Positions 1 through 7,334 of a stretch of DNA of 9,030 nt are shown piece by piece. Within the stretch, counting starts at the first letter, position 1. Each line of letters starts with the position of its first letter. Below the pieces are notes generated by a model. The model was not told the origin of the DNA. It made no database searches and saw only the letters and a list, made by a program, of their open reading frames with translations. Origin of the DNA: VGEM01 sp033764265 (GTDB lineage Bacteria; Pseudomonadota; Alphaproteobacteria; Rhodospirillales; Rhodospirillaceae); NCBI GenBank assembly GCA_033764265.1, contig JANRJB010000461.1:1-9030 (forward strand). The letters are read 5' to 3'. A program made the translations under genes and the position numbers.

Positions 1-2
1 CC

Positions 3-1136
3 GACGACCGCCTGATCCTCGACGCCATCGCCAAGTGGCTGGCGCGCGAGGTGGAGCCCCATGCCATGCGCCTGGAGCACGCCGACGACTATCCGCACGC
101 CATGGTCGCGCAGATGAAGGAGCTGGGCCTGTTCGGCGCGATGATCGCGCCCGAATGGGGCGGCCTGGGGCTGTCGGCCGGCACCTACGCGCGCATCGTC
201 AGCATGATCTCGGAAAGCTGGATGTCGCTGACGGGCATCTTCAACTCGCACCTGATGCTGGCCAAGTGCATCGAGAAGTTCGGCACCGAGGCGCAGAAGC
301 AGAAGTACCTGCCCCGCCTCGTCACCGGCGAACTGCGCGCCGGCACCGCGCTGACCGAGCCCGACGCCGGCACCGATCTGCAAGGCATTCGTACGCGGGC
401 CGAGAAGCAGGGTGATCATTATGTGGTGAACGGGTCGAAGACCTGGATCACCAACGGCATCGAGGGTCATGTGTTCGGCCTGCTGGTGAAAACCAATCCC
501 GCCGCCGACCCGCCGCGAAAGGGGATGAGCTTATTGATCGCCGAGAAGGGTCCGGGCTTTTCCGTCTCGCGCAAGCTGGAGAAGCTGGGCTACCACGGCA
601 TCGATTCCGCCGAGCTGGTGTTCGAGAACTACAAGGTGCCGGCCGAAAACCTGATCGGCGGCGTCGAAGGGCAGGGGTTCTATCACGCCGTCGGCGGGCT
701 GGAACTGGGGCGCATCAACGTGGCCGCGCGCGGCGTCGGCATCGCCACCCGCGCCCTGAAGGAGGCGGTCAAGTACAGCCAGCAGCGCCAGACCTTCGGC
801 AAGGCGATCCATCAGCACCAGGCGATCCAGCTCAAGCTGGCCGACATGGCCACCAAGTGCGAGGCCGCGCGCCTGCTGGTGGAAAGCGCCGCGCGGGCCT
901 ACGACGACGGCCGGCGCTGCGACATGGAAGCGGGCATGGCCAAGTACTACGCATCTGAAGCGGCGGTGGAAAATGCGCTGGACGCCATGCGCATCCATGG
1001 CGGCTACGGCTATTCGAAGGAATTCGTGGTCGAGCGGCTGTACCGCGACGCGCCGCTGATGACCATCGGCGAGGGCACCAACGAGATGCAGCGCATCATC
1101 ATCGCCCGCCAGCTGATCGAACGAAACCCGATCTGA
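3..1136 (+). CDS. Acyl-CoA dehydrogenase, 5' end outside the window
   Basis: FAD-dependent acyl-CoA dehydrogenase that introduces the alpha,beta double bond into an acyl-CoA in the cytoplasm and passes electrons to electron-transfer flavoprotein. The frame is open from base 3 and already reads as the first helix of the family, so the GTG at 51 is not the start; 377 codons are visible against a usual 380-390, so perhaps 10-20 residues are missing. Visible signatures: ALTEPDAGTD (348-377) and KTWITNG, which form the flavin/substrate signature; RQTFGK (786-803), the FAD contact; HGGYGYSKEF near 995-1025; and GEGTNEMQ, whose first Glu (codon 1071-1073) is the expected catalytic base. It is followed after 14 nt by a CoA-transferase gene in the same orientation. 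The family is certain; chain length or branched/dicarboxylic specificity cannot be read. Confidence 0.95.
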   Translation, partial: DDRLILDAIAKWLAREVEPHAMRLEHADDYPHAMVAQMKELGLFGAMIAPEWGGLGLSAGTYARIVSMISESWMSLTGIFNSHLMLAKCIEKFGTEAQKQKYLPRLVTGELRAGTALTEPDAGTDLQGIRTRAEKQGDHYVVNGSKTWITNGIEGHVFGLLVKTNPAADPPRKGMSLLIAEKGPGFSVSRKLEKLGYHGIDSAELVFENYKVPAENLIGGVEGQGFYHAVGGLELGRINVAARGVGIATRALKEAVKYSQQRQTFGKAIHQHQAIQLKLADMATKCEAARLLVESAARAYDDGRRCDMEAGMAKYYASEAAVENALDAMRIHGGYGYSKEFVVERLYRDAPLMTIGEGTNEMQRIIIARQLIERNPI

Positions 1137-1150
1137 GCGCCGCGCCCGCC

Positions 1151-2356
1151 ATGTCCGCATCGCAGCCCTTGCCGCTCGCCGGCGTCCGCGTCCTGAGCAT
1201 GGACCAGTACGGCGCCGCGCCCTATTGCACCATGATCATGGCCGACCTGGGCGCCGAGGTGATCAAGATCGAGAACCCGGCCACCGGCGGCGACTTCGCC
1301 CGCGCCACCGGGCCCTATTTCCTGGGCGAGCACGACAGCCTGTATTACCAGTGCTTCAACTTCAACAAGCGCAGCCTGACGCTCGACGTGAAATCGCCGG
1401 GCGGGCGCGCCGTGCTGGAGAAGCTGGTCCAGCGCGCCGACGCGCTGGTGCACAACATGCGCGGCGACCAGCCGGCGAAGCTGGGCCTGGAATACAAGCA
1501 CCTCGCGCCGATCAACCCCAAGATCGTCTGCGGCCACATCTCGGCCTACGGCCGCGACAACGAGCGCGCGAGCTGGCCGGGCTACGATTTCCTGATGCAG
1601 GCCGAGGCCGGCTTCATGTCGGTGACCGGCGAGCCCGATGGCCCGCCGGTGCGCCTCGCGGTCTCGATGGTCGACTTCATGACCGGCACCATGATGGCTT
1701 ACGCCGTCACCGCGGCGATCCTGGCGTGCAAGACGACGGACGCGCCGGGCCGCGACATCGACCTCAGCCTGATGGATCTCGCGCTGCACCAGCTGTCGTA
1801 CCCCGGCATCTGGTACCTCAACGAAGGCGCGGTCATGGGCCAGCTGCCGCGCGGCGCGCACATGTCGATCACACCCAGCCAGCTGCAGAAAACCAAGGAC
1901 GGCTGGATCTTCGTCATGGCCCAGAACCCCAAGTTCTGGGAGATACTGATCGAGGGCCTGGGCCGGCCCGACCTGGGCCGCGACCCGCGCTTCGCCGATA
2001 TGCCGTCGCGCCTGACACATCGCCCGGAGCTGACGGCCATTCTCGACGACATCTTCAGCACCCGCACCACCGACGACTGGATCGCGGTGTTCAAGGGCAA
2101 GCTGCCGGTCGGGCCGGTCTACGGCATCGACCGCGCGCTCGACAATCCGTTCCTGCAACAGACGCGGATGATTCAAACGGTGCCGCACCCCGACCGGGCC
2201 GACATGCGCGCGCTGACCAATCCGCTCAAGCTCGATGGCGGACGGGTGCCGACGCGCCACGCGCCCAAGCTGGGCCAGGACACCGAGGCGATCCTGGGCG
2301 AGCTGGGGTACGGCGCGGGCGAGATCGACGCCTTGCGCGCGGCCAAGGCGGTCTGA
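1151..2356 (+). CDS. CaiB/BaiF (class III) CoA-transferase, first copy
   Basis: A 401-residue class III CoA-transferase, full length for the family (about 390-430). It would move CoA from a donor thioester to a free carboxylic acid through an aspartyl-CoA thioester intermediate, in the cytoplasm. The N-terminus has the family opening LAGVRVLSMDQYGAAPYCTM followed by ADLGAEVIKIENP. Asp175 (codon 1673-1675, in SMVDFMTG) falls where the catalytic Asp169 of formyl-CoA transferase lies; this is a hand alignment. The ATG at 1151 places the conserved LAGVRVL at residues 9-15, as in relatives, although no clear Shine-Dalgarno is seen. It sits 14 nt after the acyl-CoA dehydrogenase and 4 nt before a second paralogue, so the three are almost certainly one operon. 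The acid substrate is unknown. Confidence 0.94.
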   Translation: MSASQPLPLAGVRVLSMDQYGAAPYCTMIMADLGAEVIKIENPATGGDFARATGPYFLGEHDSLYYQCFNFNKRSLTLDVKSPGGRAVLEKLVQRADALVHNMRGDQPAKLGLEYKHLAPINPKIVCGHISAYGRDNERASWPGYDFLMQAEAGFMSVTGEPDGPPVRLAVSMVDFMTGTMMAYAVTAAILACKTTDAPGRDIDLSLMDLALHQLSYPGIWYLNEGAVMGQLPRGAHMSITPSQLQKTKDGWIFVMAQNPKFWEILIEGLGRPDLGRDPRFADMPSRLTHRPELTAILDDIFSTRTTDDWIAVFKGKLPVGPVYGIDRALDNPFLQQTRMIQTVPHPDRADMRALTNPLKLDGGRVPTRHAPKLGQDTEAILGELGYGAGEIDALRAAKAV

Positions 2357-2360
2357 ACGC

Positions 2361-3545
2361 ATGAAACTGAAGGGCGTGCGCGTCATCGACCTCGGCATGT
2401 ATCTGCCGACGCCGCATCTCACCTTGATGATGGCCGACCACGGCGCCGAGGTGATCCGCGTCGAGCCACCGGGCGGCGAGCCGGCGCGGGCCTACGGGCC
2501 GTTCGAGGCCGGCCCCGGCGGACAATCCCAGTCGGTGTGGTTCCGCAACCTGCACCGGGGAAAGCGGGCGCTGTGCCTCGACCTCAAGCACCCCGACGGC
2601 AAGGAGATCCTTTGCAAACTGGCCGAGCGCGCCGATGTGCTGGTGGAAGGCTTCCGCCCGGGCGTCATGGACCGGCTCGGCCTCGGGTACAAGGACCTGA
2701 AGGCGCGCAATCCGCGGCTGGTTTACTGCGCGGTCTCGGCGTTCGGACATTCCGGGCCGCTCTACGGCAAGGCCACCCACGACATGGGCGCCCAGGCGCT
2801 GACCGGGTTCCTGGCCATCAACGACAACGGCGACGGCAAACCCGTGGTGCCGGGGTTTCCCTCGGCCGACATGGCCTCGGCCATGATGGGCCTGGCCGGC
2901 ATTTTGATGGCGCTGTACCGGCGCGAGCAGACCGGGCAGGGGGATTTCGTCGACGCCACCATGTACGATTCGCTTCTGTCCTTCAGCGCCCATCTCACCG
3001 GGCCGGTGCTGGCCGAAGGCAGGCCGCCGACCACCCGCACCGGGCGTTCCATCGGCGGCGCGGCGTTCTACAACGTCTACGAAACCAAGGACGGCCGCTT
3101 CATCGTGCTGTCGGGGCGCGAACCCAAGTTCGCCGAAACCCTGCTCGGCCACCTTGGCCGGCCCGACCTTGTGCCCTTGTGCCTGGTCGATGACTGCGTC
3201 GCGCAGGAGCCGGTGAAGGTGTTCCTGGCCGGCGCGTTCAGGCAGAAAACCCAGGCCGAGTGGATTGAAATCCTGTCAAAGATGGATCTGGGTTGGGCGC
3301 CGGTGCTCGATATGGCCGAAGCAATCGCCCAGCCCCAGGCGGCGGCGCGGGGCATGGTGTTGACCGACGAACAGGGCCGCAAGCACATCGGAAATCCGAT
3401 CAAGTTCGCCGAGGAGCCGGCGAAGTTCGGGTTTGACTCTCCGGCGCTCAACCAGGACGCGGAGGCGATCGTCGCGTCGCTCGGTTATTCCCCGGCTGAC
3501 TATGCGCGCATGGCGGGGGCGGGCGTGTTCGGCCGAACAGGATGA
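2361..3545 (+). CDS. CaiB/BaiF (class III) CoA-transferase, second copy
   Basis: A 394-residue paralogue of the preceding gene. The frame is open further upstream (to 2235), but the ATG at 2361, four bases after the previous stop, gives the family-typical start MKLKGVRVIDLGMYLPTPH and is chosen. ADHGAEVIRVEPPGGEPAR is the conserved N-terminal block. Asp170 (codon 2868-2870, in FPSADMASAMMG) aligns by hand with the catalytic Asp of formyl-CoA transferase, so this copy should also be active. The C-terminal region carries the usual WAPVLDMAEAIAQPQAAARG segment. The two copies are clearly diverged rather than a recent duplication. They may act as separate enzymes or as a hetero-oligomer, as known for BbsEF and SmtAB; the sequence does not decide. 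The next gene converges on it, with stops 13 nt apart. Confidence 0.94.
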   Translation: MKLKGVRVIDLGMYLPTPHLTLMMADHGAEVIRVEPPGGEPARAYGPFEAGPGGQSQSVWFRNLHRGKRALCLDLKHPDGKEILCKLAERADVLVEGFRPGVMDRLGLGYKDLKARNPRLVYCAVSAFGHSGPLYGKATHDMGAQALTGFLAINDNGDGKPVVPGFPSADMASAMMGLAGILMALYRREQTGQGDFVDATMYDSLLSFSAHLTGPVLAEGRPPTTRTGRSIGGAAFYNVYETKDGRFIVLSGREPKFAETLLGHLGRPDLVPLCLVDDCVAQEPVKVFLAGAFRQKTQAEWIEILSKMDLGWAPVLDMAEAIAQPQAAARGMVLTDEQGRKHIGNPIKFAEEPAKFGFDSPALNQDAEAIVASLGYSPADYARMAGAGVFGRTG

Positions 3546-3558
3546 GGCTGAATCCCGC

Positions 3559-3972
3559 TCAAGCGAGAATCAATTCGACCCCTGTGACGCGCGCGGCCGC
3601 CTGCAACGCAACATCGCGCGTCGCCAGCGGCAACTGCAGCCGCACGGCCAAGTCAAGGTACGACGCGTCGTAAATGGTCAATCCGTGAGACTGAGCCACG
3701 TGCCGGATGGGGCCGGCGACACGCTCGAGCGTGGCTTCGTGGAGAACGACGTCAAGTGCGTGAAGGTTTTCGAAAACGCGTCCGACGTCGTGTTCGGCAA
3801 TCCTGCGGCGCCGCGCCGCGACCAGGACGGCATTCGCGACCTCATGCGCCCAGATCGAAGGCGCATGGGCACCACGAGTCACGACGCGGTCGAGCAACTG
3901 ATCGCTTTGCGAATCCGATTCGTCCTCAAGAACGGTCGGGAGCATCGCCGAAGCATCGACCACCACGCTCAA
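3559..3972 (-). CDS. vapC: VapC-type PIN-domain ribonuclease toxin
   Basis: A 137-residue PIN-domain protein, the usual length of VapC toxins, which are Mg2+-dependent ribonucleases held inactive by the antitoxin. The four acidic residues of a PIN active site are all present: Asp6 in VVVDASA, Glu44 in WAHEVANAVL, Asp102 in TIYDASYLDLA and Asp120 in LATRDVAL, so the toxin looks intact. The start is a TTG (3972-3970) sharing the tetramer TTGA with the vapB stop, which is the normal translational coupling of such pairs; AAGGG and GGAAG lie just upstream as ribosome-binding candidates. The weak start codon may help keep toxin below antitoxin level (inference). It converges on the second CoA-transferase, and no convincing terminator separates them. 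Confidence 0.9.
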   Translation of the reverse strand: MSVVVDASAMLPTVLEDESDSQSDQLLDRVVTRGAHAPSIWAHEVANAVLVAARRRRIAEHDVGRVFENLHALDVVLHEATLERVAGPIRHVAQSHGLTIYDASYLDLAVRLQLPLATRDVALQAAARVTGVELILA

Positions 3973-4223
3973 TACTTCCGCCCTTCATTGATGAGATCCT
4001 TGATCGAGAGTCCACCCAAGGAAATGCCTTTGCGCTGCTCCTTGATGCGAGCGATCACGCGCGCGGCCTCGGCGGGGTCGCGCTTGCGTTCCGTTTGCAT
4101 TAGCCGCGCTACCGGCACGCCGCGGCGGGTGATTTCGATCACCGCGCCCTTGCTGGCCTCGTCGACCAGGGCGCTCAGGTGGGTCTTGGCTTCGAACAAG
4201 CCGACCGATTTGGTGACGGTCAT
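3969..4223 (-). CDS. vapB: VapB antitoxin of the Phd/YefM type
   Basis: An 84-residue antitoxin that should bind and neutralise the PIN toxin encoded directly after it and repress its own promoter. The sequence reads VGLFEAKTHLSALVDEA then IEITRRGVPVARL, the characteristic Phd/YefM DNA-binding and dimerisation fold (residues about 7-45). A charged linker follows, then a C-terminal segment ISLGGLSIKDLINEGRKY that would wrap the toxin. The ATG at 4223 is chosen because GAGGAG lies a few bases upstream (4231-4236 region); a TTG at 4244 is in frame but would place that ribosome-binding site inside the gene. The stop overlaps the vapC start by four bases. Upstream is a perfect palindrome that fits an autoregulatory operator. 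Confidence 0.9.
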   Translation of the reverse strand: MTVTKSVGLFEAKTHLSALVDEASKGAVIEITRRGVPVARLMQTERKRDPAEAARVIARIKEQRKGISLGGLSIKDLINEGRKY

Positions 4224-4242
4224 GGCGGGTCTCCTCTCAACC

Positions 4243-4262
4243 AACTAGTTTATAAACTAGTT
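4243..4262. promoter_or_regulatory. Palindromic operator of the vapBC promoter
   Basis: A perfect 20-bp inverted repeat with half-site AACTAGTTTA, centred between 4252 and 4253 and ending 19 bp before the vapB ATG. Each half contains the 8-bp palindrome AACTAGTT (4243-4250 and 4255-4262), spaced 12 bp centre to centre. A further interrupted inverted pair CCAAC (4241-4245) and GTTGG (4264-4268) flanks it. On the minus strand it holds TATAAA (4254-4249), a good -10 candidate; the best -35 at 18-bp spacing (TGGCGA, 4278-4273) is weak. Phd/VapB antitoxins bind such palindromes to repress their own operon, so a bound complex would cover the -10. The palindrome is seen; its role is inferred from position and family. 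Confidence 0.7.
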
Positions 4263-4317
4263 TGTTGGCTGGTCGCCAGATGCAACGATTTATTTCAATT
4301 AAATCAATTTATTAGAG

Positions 4318-5490
4318 TCACGCTCCGTCCCACCGGCGCCATTTGGTCAGGTCCATGCCGTCACTCAAGGCCAAGCCGATGCGGTGGATGTTGCGGCTTT
4401 CGCCGGACTCCAAGTCGCCTTTGATGCGGCTGGTGGCGCCCACGTAATAAAGGCGAAAGCTACCGTCCTCCATCGGCACCAGCCAGGGCGTGCCGATGCC
4501 GTGGCTGTCGAAGCGGTCGCCGTCGCGCGGCGGCGAGGCCAGCATGCTGCCGCCCCGGTCCGGACCCTTGACGCGGGTGAAAGTGATCCCGTCGGCGGAC
4601 TCGGCCATGCCGATGCCGCCGAACCAGCGGCCGTCGTTGCCCTCGTAGAACATCACGTAGCGTCCGTTGACCTTGCTGACGTGGCGCGAGGCGACGCCGG
4701 CCTGATCGAAGTTGCCCTCGGGGCCTTTCTTCAGCACGGGCCCGATCTTTTCCCAGGTGCGGCCGTCAGCCGAGGCTGCCGCGCAGGCCATGAAACCCTC
4801 GGCCGGACTGAGCGTGTGGTAGTAGAGCTTGTAGGATCCATCGTCCTCTTTCAGCAGGTGCGGCCAGCCGACCATCACGGCGTCGAATTCGCCCGCCGCG
4901 CCGACGTCGAGGAACGCGCCGCGGTAGGGCCCGTCGTCGCGGGTCCAGGTGATGCCGTCGGGCGAGGTGGCGCGGCCGGGCCGCAGCGGAAAGCCGCGCC
5001 CACCGCCGCGTCCGCCGGGTCCGACGGGTCGGAGCGACCGGTCGCCGCCGAAGTACCACATGACGTACTGGTCGTTGTCATGGGACACGCCGCCGACGCC
5101 GACATGGCCGCTGTCGAAGCGGGTTTCGTCGGCGGACGGCTCCAGCACCGCGCCCATGGTGAGCGGACCGCGCACGCGCTGCCAGGCGATCCCATCGGAC
5201 GACGTGGCCAGCCCGATCCGCCCCGTCGGCAGGATGTAGGAATCGTCGAAGTCCGGATCGCGGCCGTAGTACCACATGCGCCAAACGCCATCCGCGCCGC
5301 GCAGCACGCGCGGGCACGAGCAGCGTTCCGAATCCCACCAGCCGGGCGGGCCTTCGCGGAACAACAGGCCCGGTCCGGTCGGCACCTTGATCGGCCCGGT
5401 CGGCGCCGCTTCGCCCTCGGCCGCGGTGGCCGCCCGCACGCCAAGCCCCGCCATCGCGGCCAGTGATGTGGCCGCCGTCCGTCGCGTCAT
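4318..5490 (-). CDS. Exported five-repeat beta-propeller protein, glycosidase-like fold
   Basis: A 390-residue protein starting MTRRTAATSLAAMAGLGVRAATAAEG: Arg-Arg, then a small-residue hydrophobic stretch and an Ala-rich cleavage region, which suggests Tat-type export (the motif is minimal). The mature part shows five repeats. Blade starts read WD, FD, FD, FD, FD at Asp53, 126, 203, 262 and 328. Core strands are MWYYG, MWYFG, LYYHT, MFYEG and LYYVG (about 72, 144, 222, 280, 347). Closing turns are of the form S-x-D-G-x-x-W/F-x-R/K at 97, 176, 240 and 298, with a looser fifth near 376. This matches the five-bladed propellers of GH43/GH32/GH130-like hydrolases, but I cannot assign a family or catalytic residues. 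A Gly/Arg-rich insert occupies about 157-173. An in-frame GTG at 5496 has AGGAG seven bases upstream and may be the true start (two residues longer). It follows the GGT-like gene by 20 nt, so they are probably cotranscribed. Confidence 0.8.
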   Translation of the reverse strand: MTRRTAATSLAAMAGLGVRAATAAEGEAAPTGPIKVPTGPGLLFREGPPGWWDSERCSCPRVLRGADGVWRMWYYGRDPDFDDSYILPTGRIGLATSSDGIAWQRVRGPLTMGAVLEPSADETRFDSGHVGVGGVSHDNDQYVMWYFGGDRSLRPVGPGGRGGGRGFPLRPGRATSPDGITWTRDDGPYRGAFLDVGAAGEFDAVMVGWPHLLKEDDGSYKLYYHTLSPAEGFMACAAASADGRTWEKIGPVLKKGPEGNFDQAGVASRHVSKVNGRYVMFYEGNDGRWFGGIGMAESADGITFTRVKGPDRGGSMLASPPRDGDRFDSHGIGTPWLVPMEDGSFRLYYVGATSRIKGDLESGESRNIHRIGLALSDGMDLTKWRRWDGA

Positions 5491-5510
5491 GTTCACCTGG
5501 ATTCTCCTGC

Positions 5511-7307
5511 TCAACGGCCGACCGCGTAGCCCTGCATGTTGCGTGGACTGGCGCCGGCCCGGAAGATGCCGCGCCATTGTGAGACCGCGGTCATGCGGCT
5601 CAAGGACCAATCGTCGACCGTTTCCACCGTATGGCCGCGCGCCTCCAACTCGGCGACGGTGGCTTTGGGCAACCGGCCCTCGGCCACCACCAGGCCCGGC
5701 TTGGCGGTGCGCGGATAGAACGAGCCGCGGAAGTGCTCGGAATGGAACGCCGGCGCGTCGATGGCCTCCTGCAGGTTCATGCCGTGGTGGACGTGGTGCA
5801 GGAACGCCGTCAGCGTCCACTGGTCCTGCTGGTCGCCGCCGGGCGTGCCAAAAGCGAGATACGGCTCGCCGTCCTTGAACGCGAACGACGGCGTCAGCGT
5901 GGTGCGCGGCCGCTTGCCCGGCGCCAGCGCGCTCGGGTGGCCGTCCTCCAGCCAGAACATCTGCGCGCGCGAGCCCAGGCAGAACCCCAGCTCCGGGATC
6001 GTCGGCGAACTGGGGAACCAGCCGCCGCTGGGCGTGGCCGCGACCATGTTGCCGAAGCGGTCGACCACGTCCAGGTGCACGGTGTCGCCGCGCACGACAC
6101 CGTTGCGTTCGGGGTTGCCGTCGCGGCGCACGGTCGGCTCGCCCACCGCCGCGGCGTCGATATTGGCATCCTTGCCGGTGGCCGGCGGTGGCACGATGGT
6201 ATAGCCGGGGATGATGCTGGGCCGGTTGTCGAGCGACGCCCGCGCCCCCACCAGCTTGGCCCGTTCGGCGTTGTGCCGGGCGTCGAGCAGCCGGTCGAGC
6301 GGGACCTTCACGAACCTCGGATCGCCGTAATAGGCTTCGCGATCGGCGAACGCCAGCTTGGCGCACTCGATCACCGTATGCACGAAGTCGGGCCCGTTGG
6401 CGTCCATCTTGGCCAGGTCGAAGCGGGCAAGCAGCGCCAGTTGCTGCAGGAACACCGGGCCCTGGCTCCACGGCCCGCACTTCGCCACCGTGTAGGCGCC
6501 GTAGTCGAAGGTGACCGGGTCTTCTTCCGTCGCGCGCCAGCCGGCCAGGTCGGCGCCGGTGATCAGCCCGGAATTGCGCCGGCCGGAACTGTCCATCAAG
6601 GGCTGGCGGGCGAAGCGGTCGATGGCCTCGGCCACGAATCCGTCCGACCACGCCCGGCGCGCGGCCTCGATCTGGCGCGCACGATTGCCGCCGGCCGCCT
6701 CGGCCTCCGCGATGATGCGCCGGTAGGTAGCGGCCAGACCCGGGTTCTTGTGCATGTCGCCGGGCTTGGGCGGCTGGCCGTTGGTCAGCCACAGCGCCGC
6801 CGAAGTCGGCCATTCCTTCACGAACAGCTCGCGCACGCCGCGCAGCGATCCGGCGATGGCCGGCAGCACCGGGTAGCCGCGTTCGGCATAGTCGATCGCC
6901 GGCGCCAGCACGTCGGCCACCGTCAGCGTGCCGTAATCCGCCAGCACGTGCATCCAGGCGTCGAAGGTACCGGGCACGCACGCCGCCAGCAGCCCGGCGC
7001 CGGGGATCAGGTCCATGCCGAGGTCGCGATACTTCGCGATGGTCGCGGCCCGGGGCGCGGGGCCCTGGCCGCACACCACCACCGTGCGCTTGGTCGGTGC
7101 GTGGTACAGGATGATCGGCGCTTCGCCGCCGGGGCCGTTGAGGTGCGGTTCCACCACCTGAAGCGTGAACGCGGTGGCGGCGGCGGCGTCGAAGGCGTTG
7201 CCGCCTTTCTCCAACACGCCGAAGCCGACGGTGGAGGCCAGCCAATGGGTCGAGGCCACCATGCCGAAGCTGCCGGTGATCTCGGGTCGCGTGGTGAAAC
7301 CCGCCAT
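5511..7307 (-). CDS. Gamma-glutamyltransferase-family Ntn-hydrolase, probably not a true GGT
   Basis: A 598-residue self-processing hydrolase of the GGT family. The body aligns by eye along its length with E. coli GGT: GMVAST, KGGNAFDAA, PGTFDAW, ADREAYYGDPRFVKVP. Thr409 in GDTVHLDVVD (codon 6083-6081) is the expected autoprocessing and catalytic nucleophile, giving large and small subunits of about 408 and 190 residues. The Gly-Gly of TPGG (490-491) is present, and Thr469-Thr470 replace the Ser-Ser pair. Residues that grip the gamma-glutamyl donor in E. coli GGT are changed: Arg114 to Gln81, Gln430 to Arg447, Asp433 to Met450; the lid loop is shortened. No signal peptide is seen, unlike periplasmic GGT. 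It is therefore more likely an acylase or amidohydrolase of unknown substrate. The ATG at 7307 has GAGGG upstream. It is divergent from the MFS gene and 20 nt ahead of the propeller gene. Confidence 0.9.
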   Translation of the reverse strand: MAGFTTRPEITGSFGMVASTHWLASTVGFGVLEKGGNAFDAAAATAFTLQVVEPHLNGPGGEAPIILYHAPTKRTVVVCGQGPAPRAATIAKYRDLGMDLIPGAGLLAACVPGTFDAWMHVLADYGTLTVADVLAPAIDYAERGYPVLPAIAGSLRGVRELFVKEWPTSAALWLTNGQPPKPGDMHKNPGLAATYRRIIAEAEAAGGNRARQIEAARRAWSDGFVAEAIDRFARQPLMDSSGRRNSGLITGADLAGWRATEEDPVTFDYGAYTVAKCGPWSQGPVFLQQLALLARFDLAKMDANGPDFVHTVIECAKLAFADREAYYGDPRFVKVPLDRLLDARHNAERAKLVGARASLDNRPSIIPGYTIVPPPATGKDANIDAAAVGEPTVRRDGNPERNGVVRGDTVHLDVVDRFGNMVAATPSGGWFPSSPTIPELGFCLGSRAQMFWLEDGHPSALAPGKRPRTTLTPSFAFKDGEPYLAFGTPGGDQQDQWTLTAFLHHVHHGMNLQEAIDAPAFHSEHFRGSFYPRTAKPGLVVAEGRLPKATVAELEARGHTVETVDDWSLSRMTAVSQWRGIFRAGASPRNMQGYAVGR

Positions 7308-7334
7308 GATTGCCCTCACATCGCCGCGCACCGG

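Noticed and set aside
51..53. GTG at 51 as the start of the acyl-CoA dehydrogenase.
   Set aside because: The frame is open to the window edge and the upstream residues fit the family's first helix, so the gene is cut by the window.
1010..2422. A 470-codon minus-strand frame opposite the first CoA-transferase.
   Set aside because: Its composition is that of an antisense shadow (rich in Arg, His, Gln, Val) with no recognisable domain, and the plus-strand gene is unambiguous.
3546..3570. CGCT-CA-AGCG inverted repeat between the convergent CoA-transferase and vapC ends as a terminator.
   Set aside because: The stem is only about four pairs with a two-base loop and no T-run follows, so it is not a convincing terminator.
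3433..4248. A 271-codon plus-strand frame across the vapBC region.
   Set aside because: It is opposite two well-recognised minus-strand genes with all expected motifs and has no protein-like features of its own.
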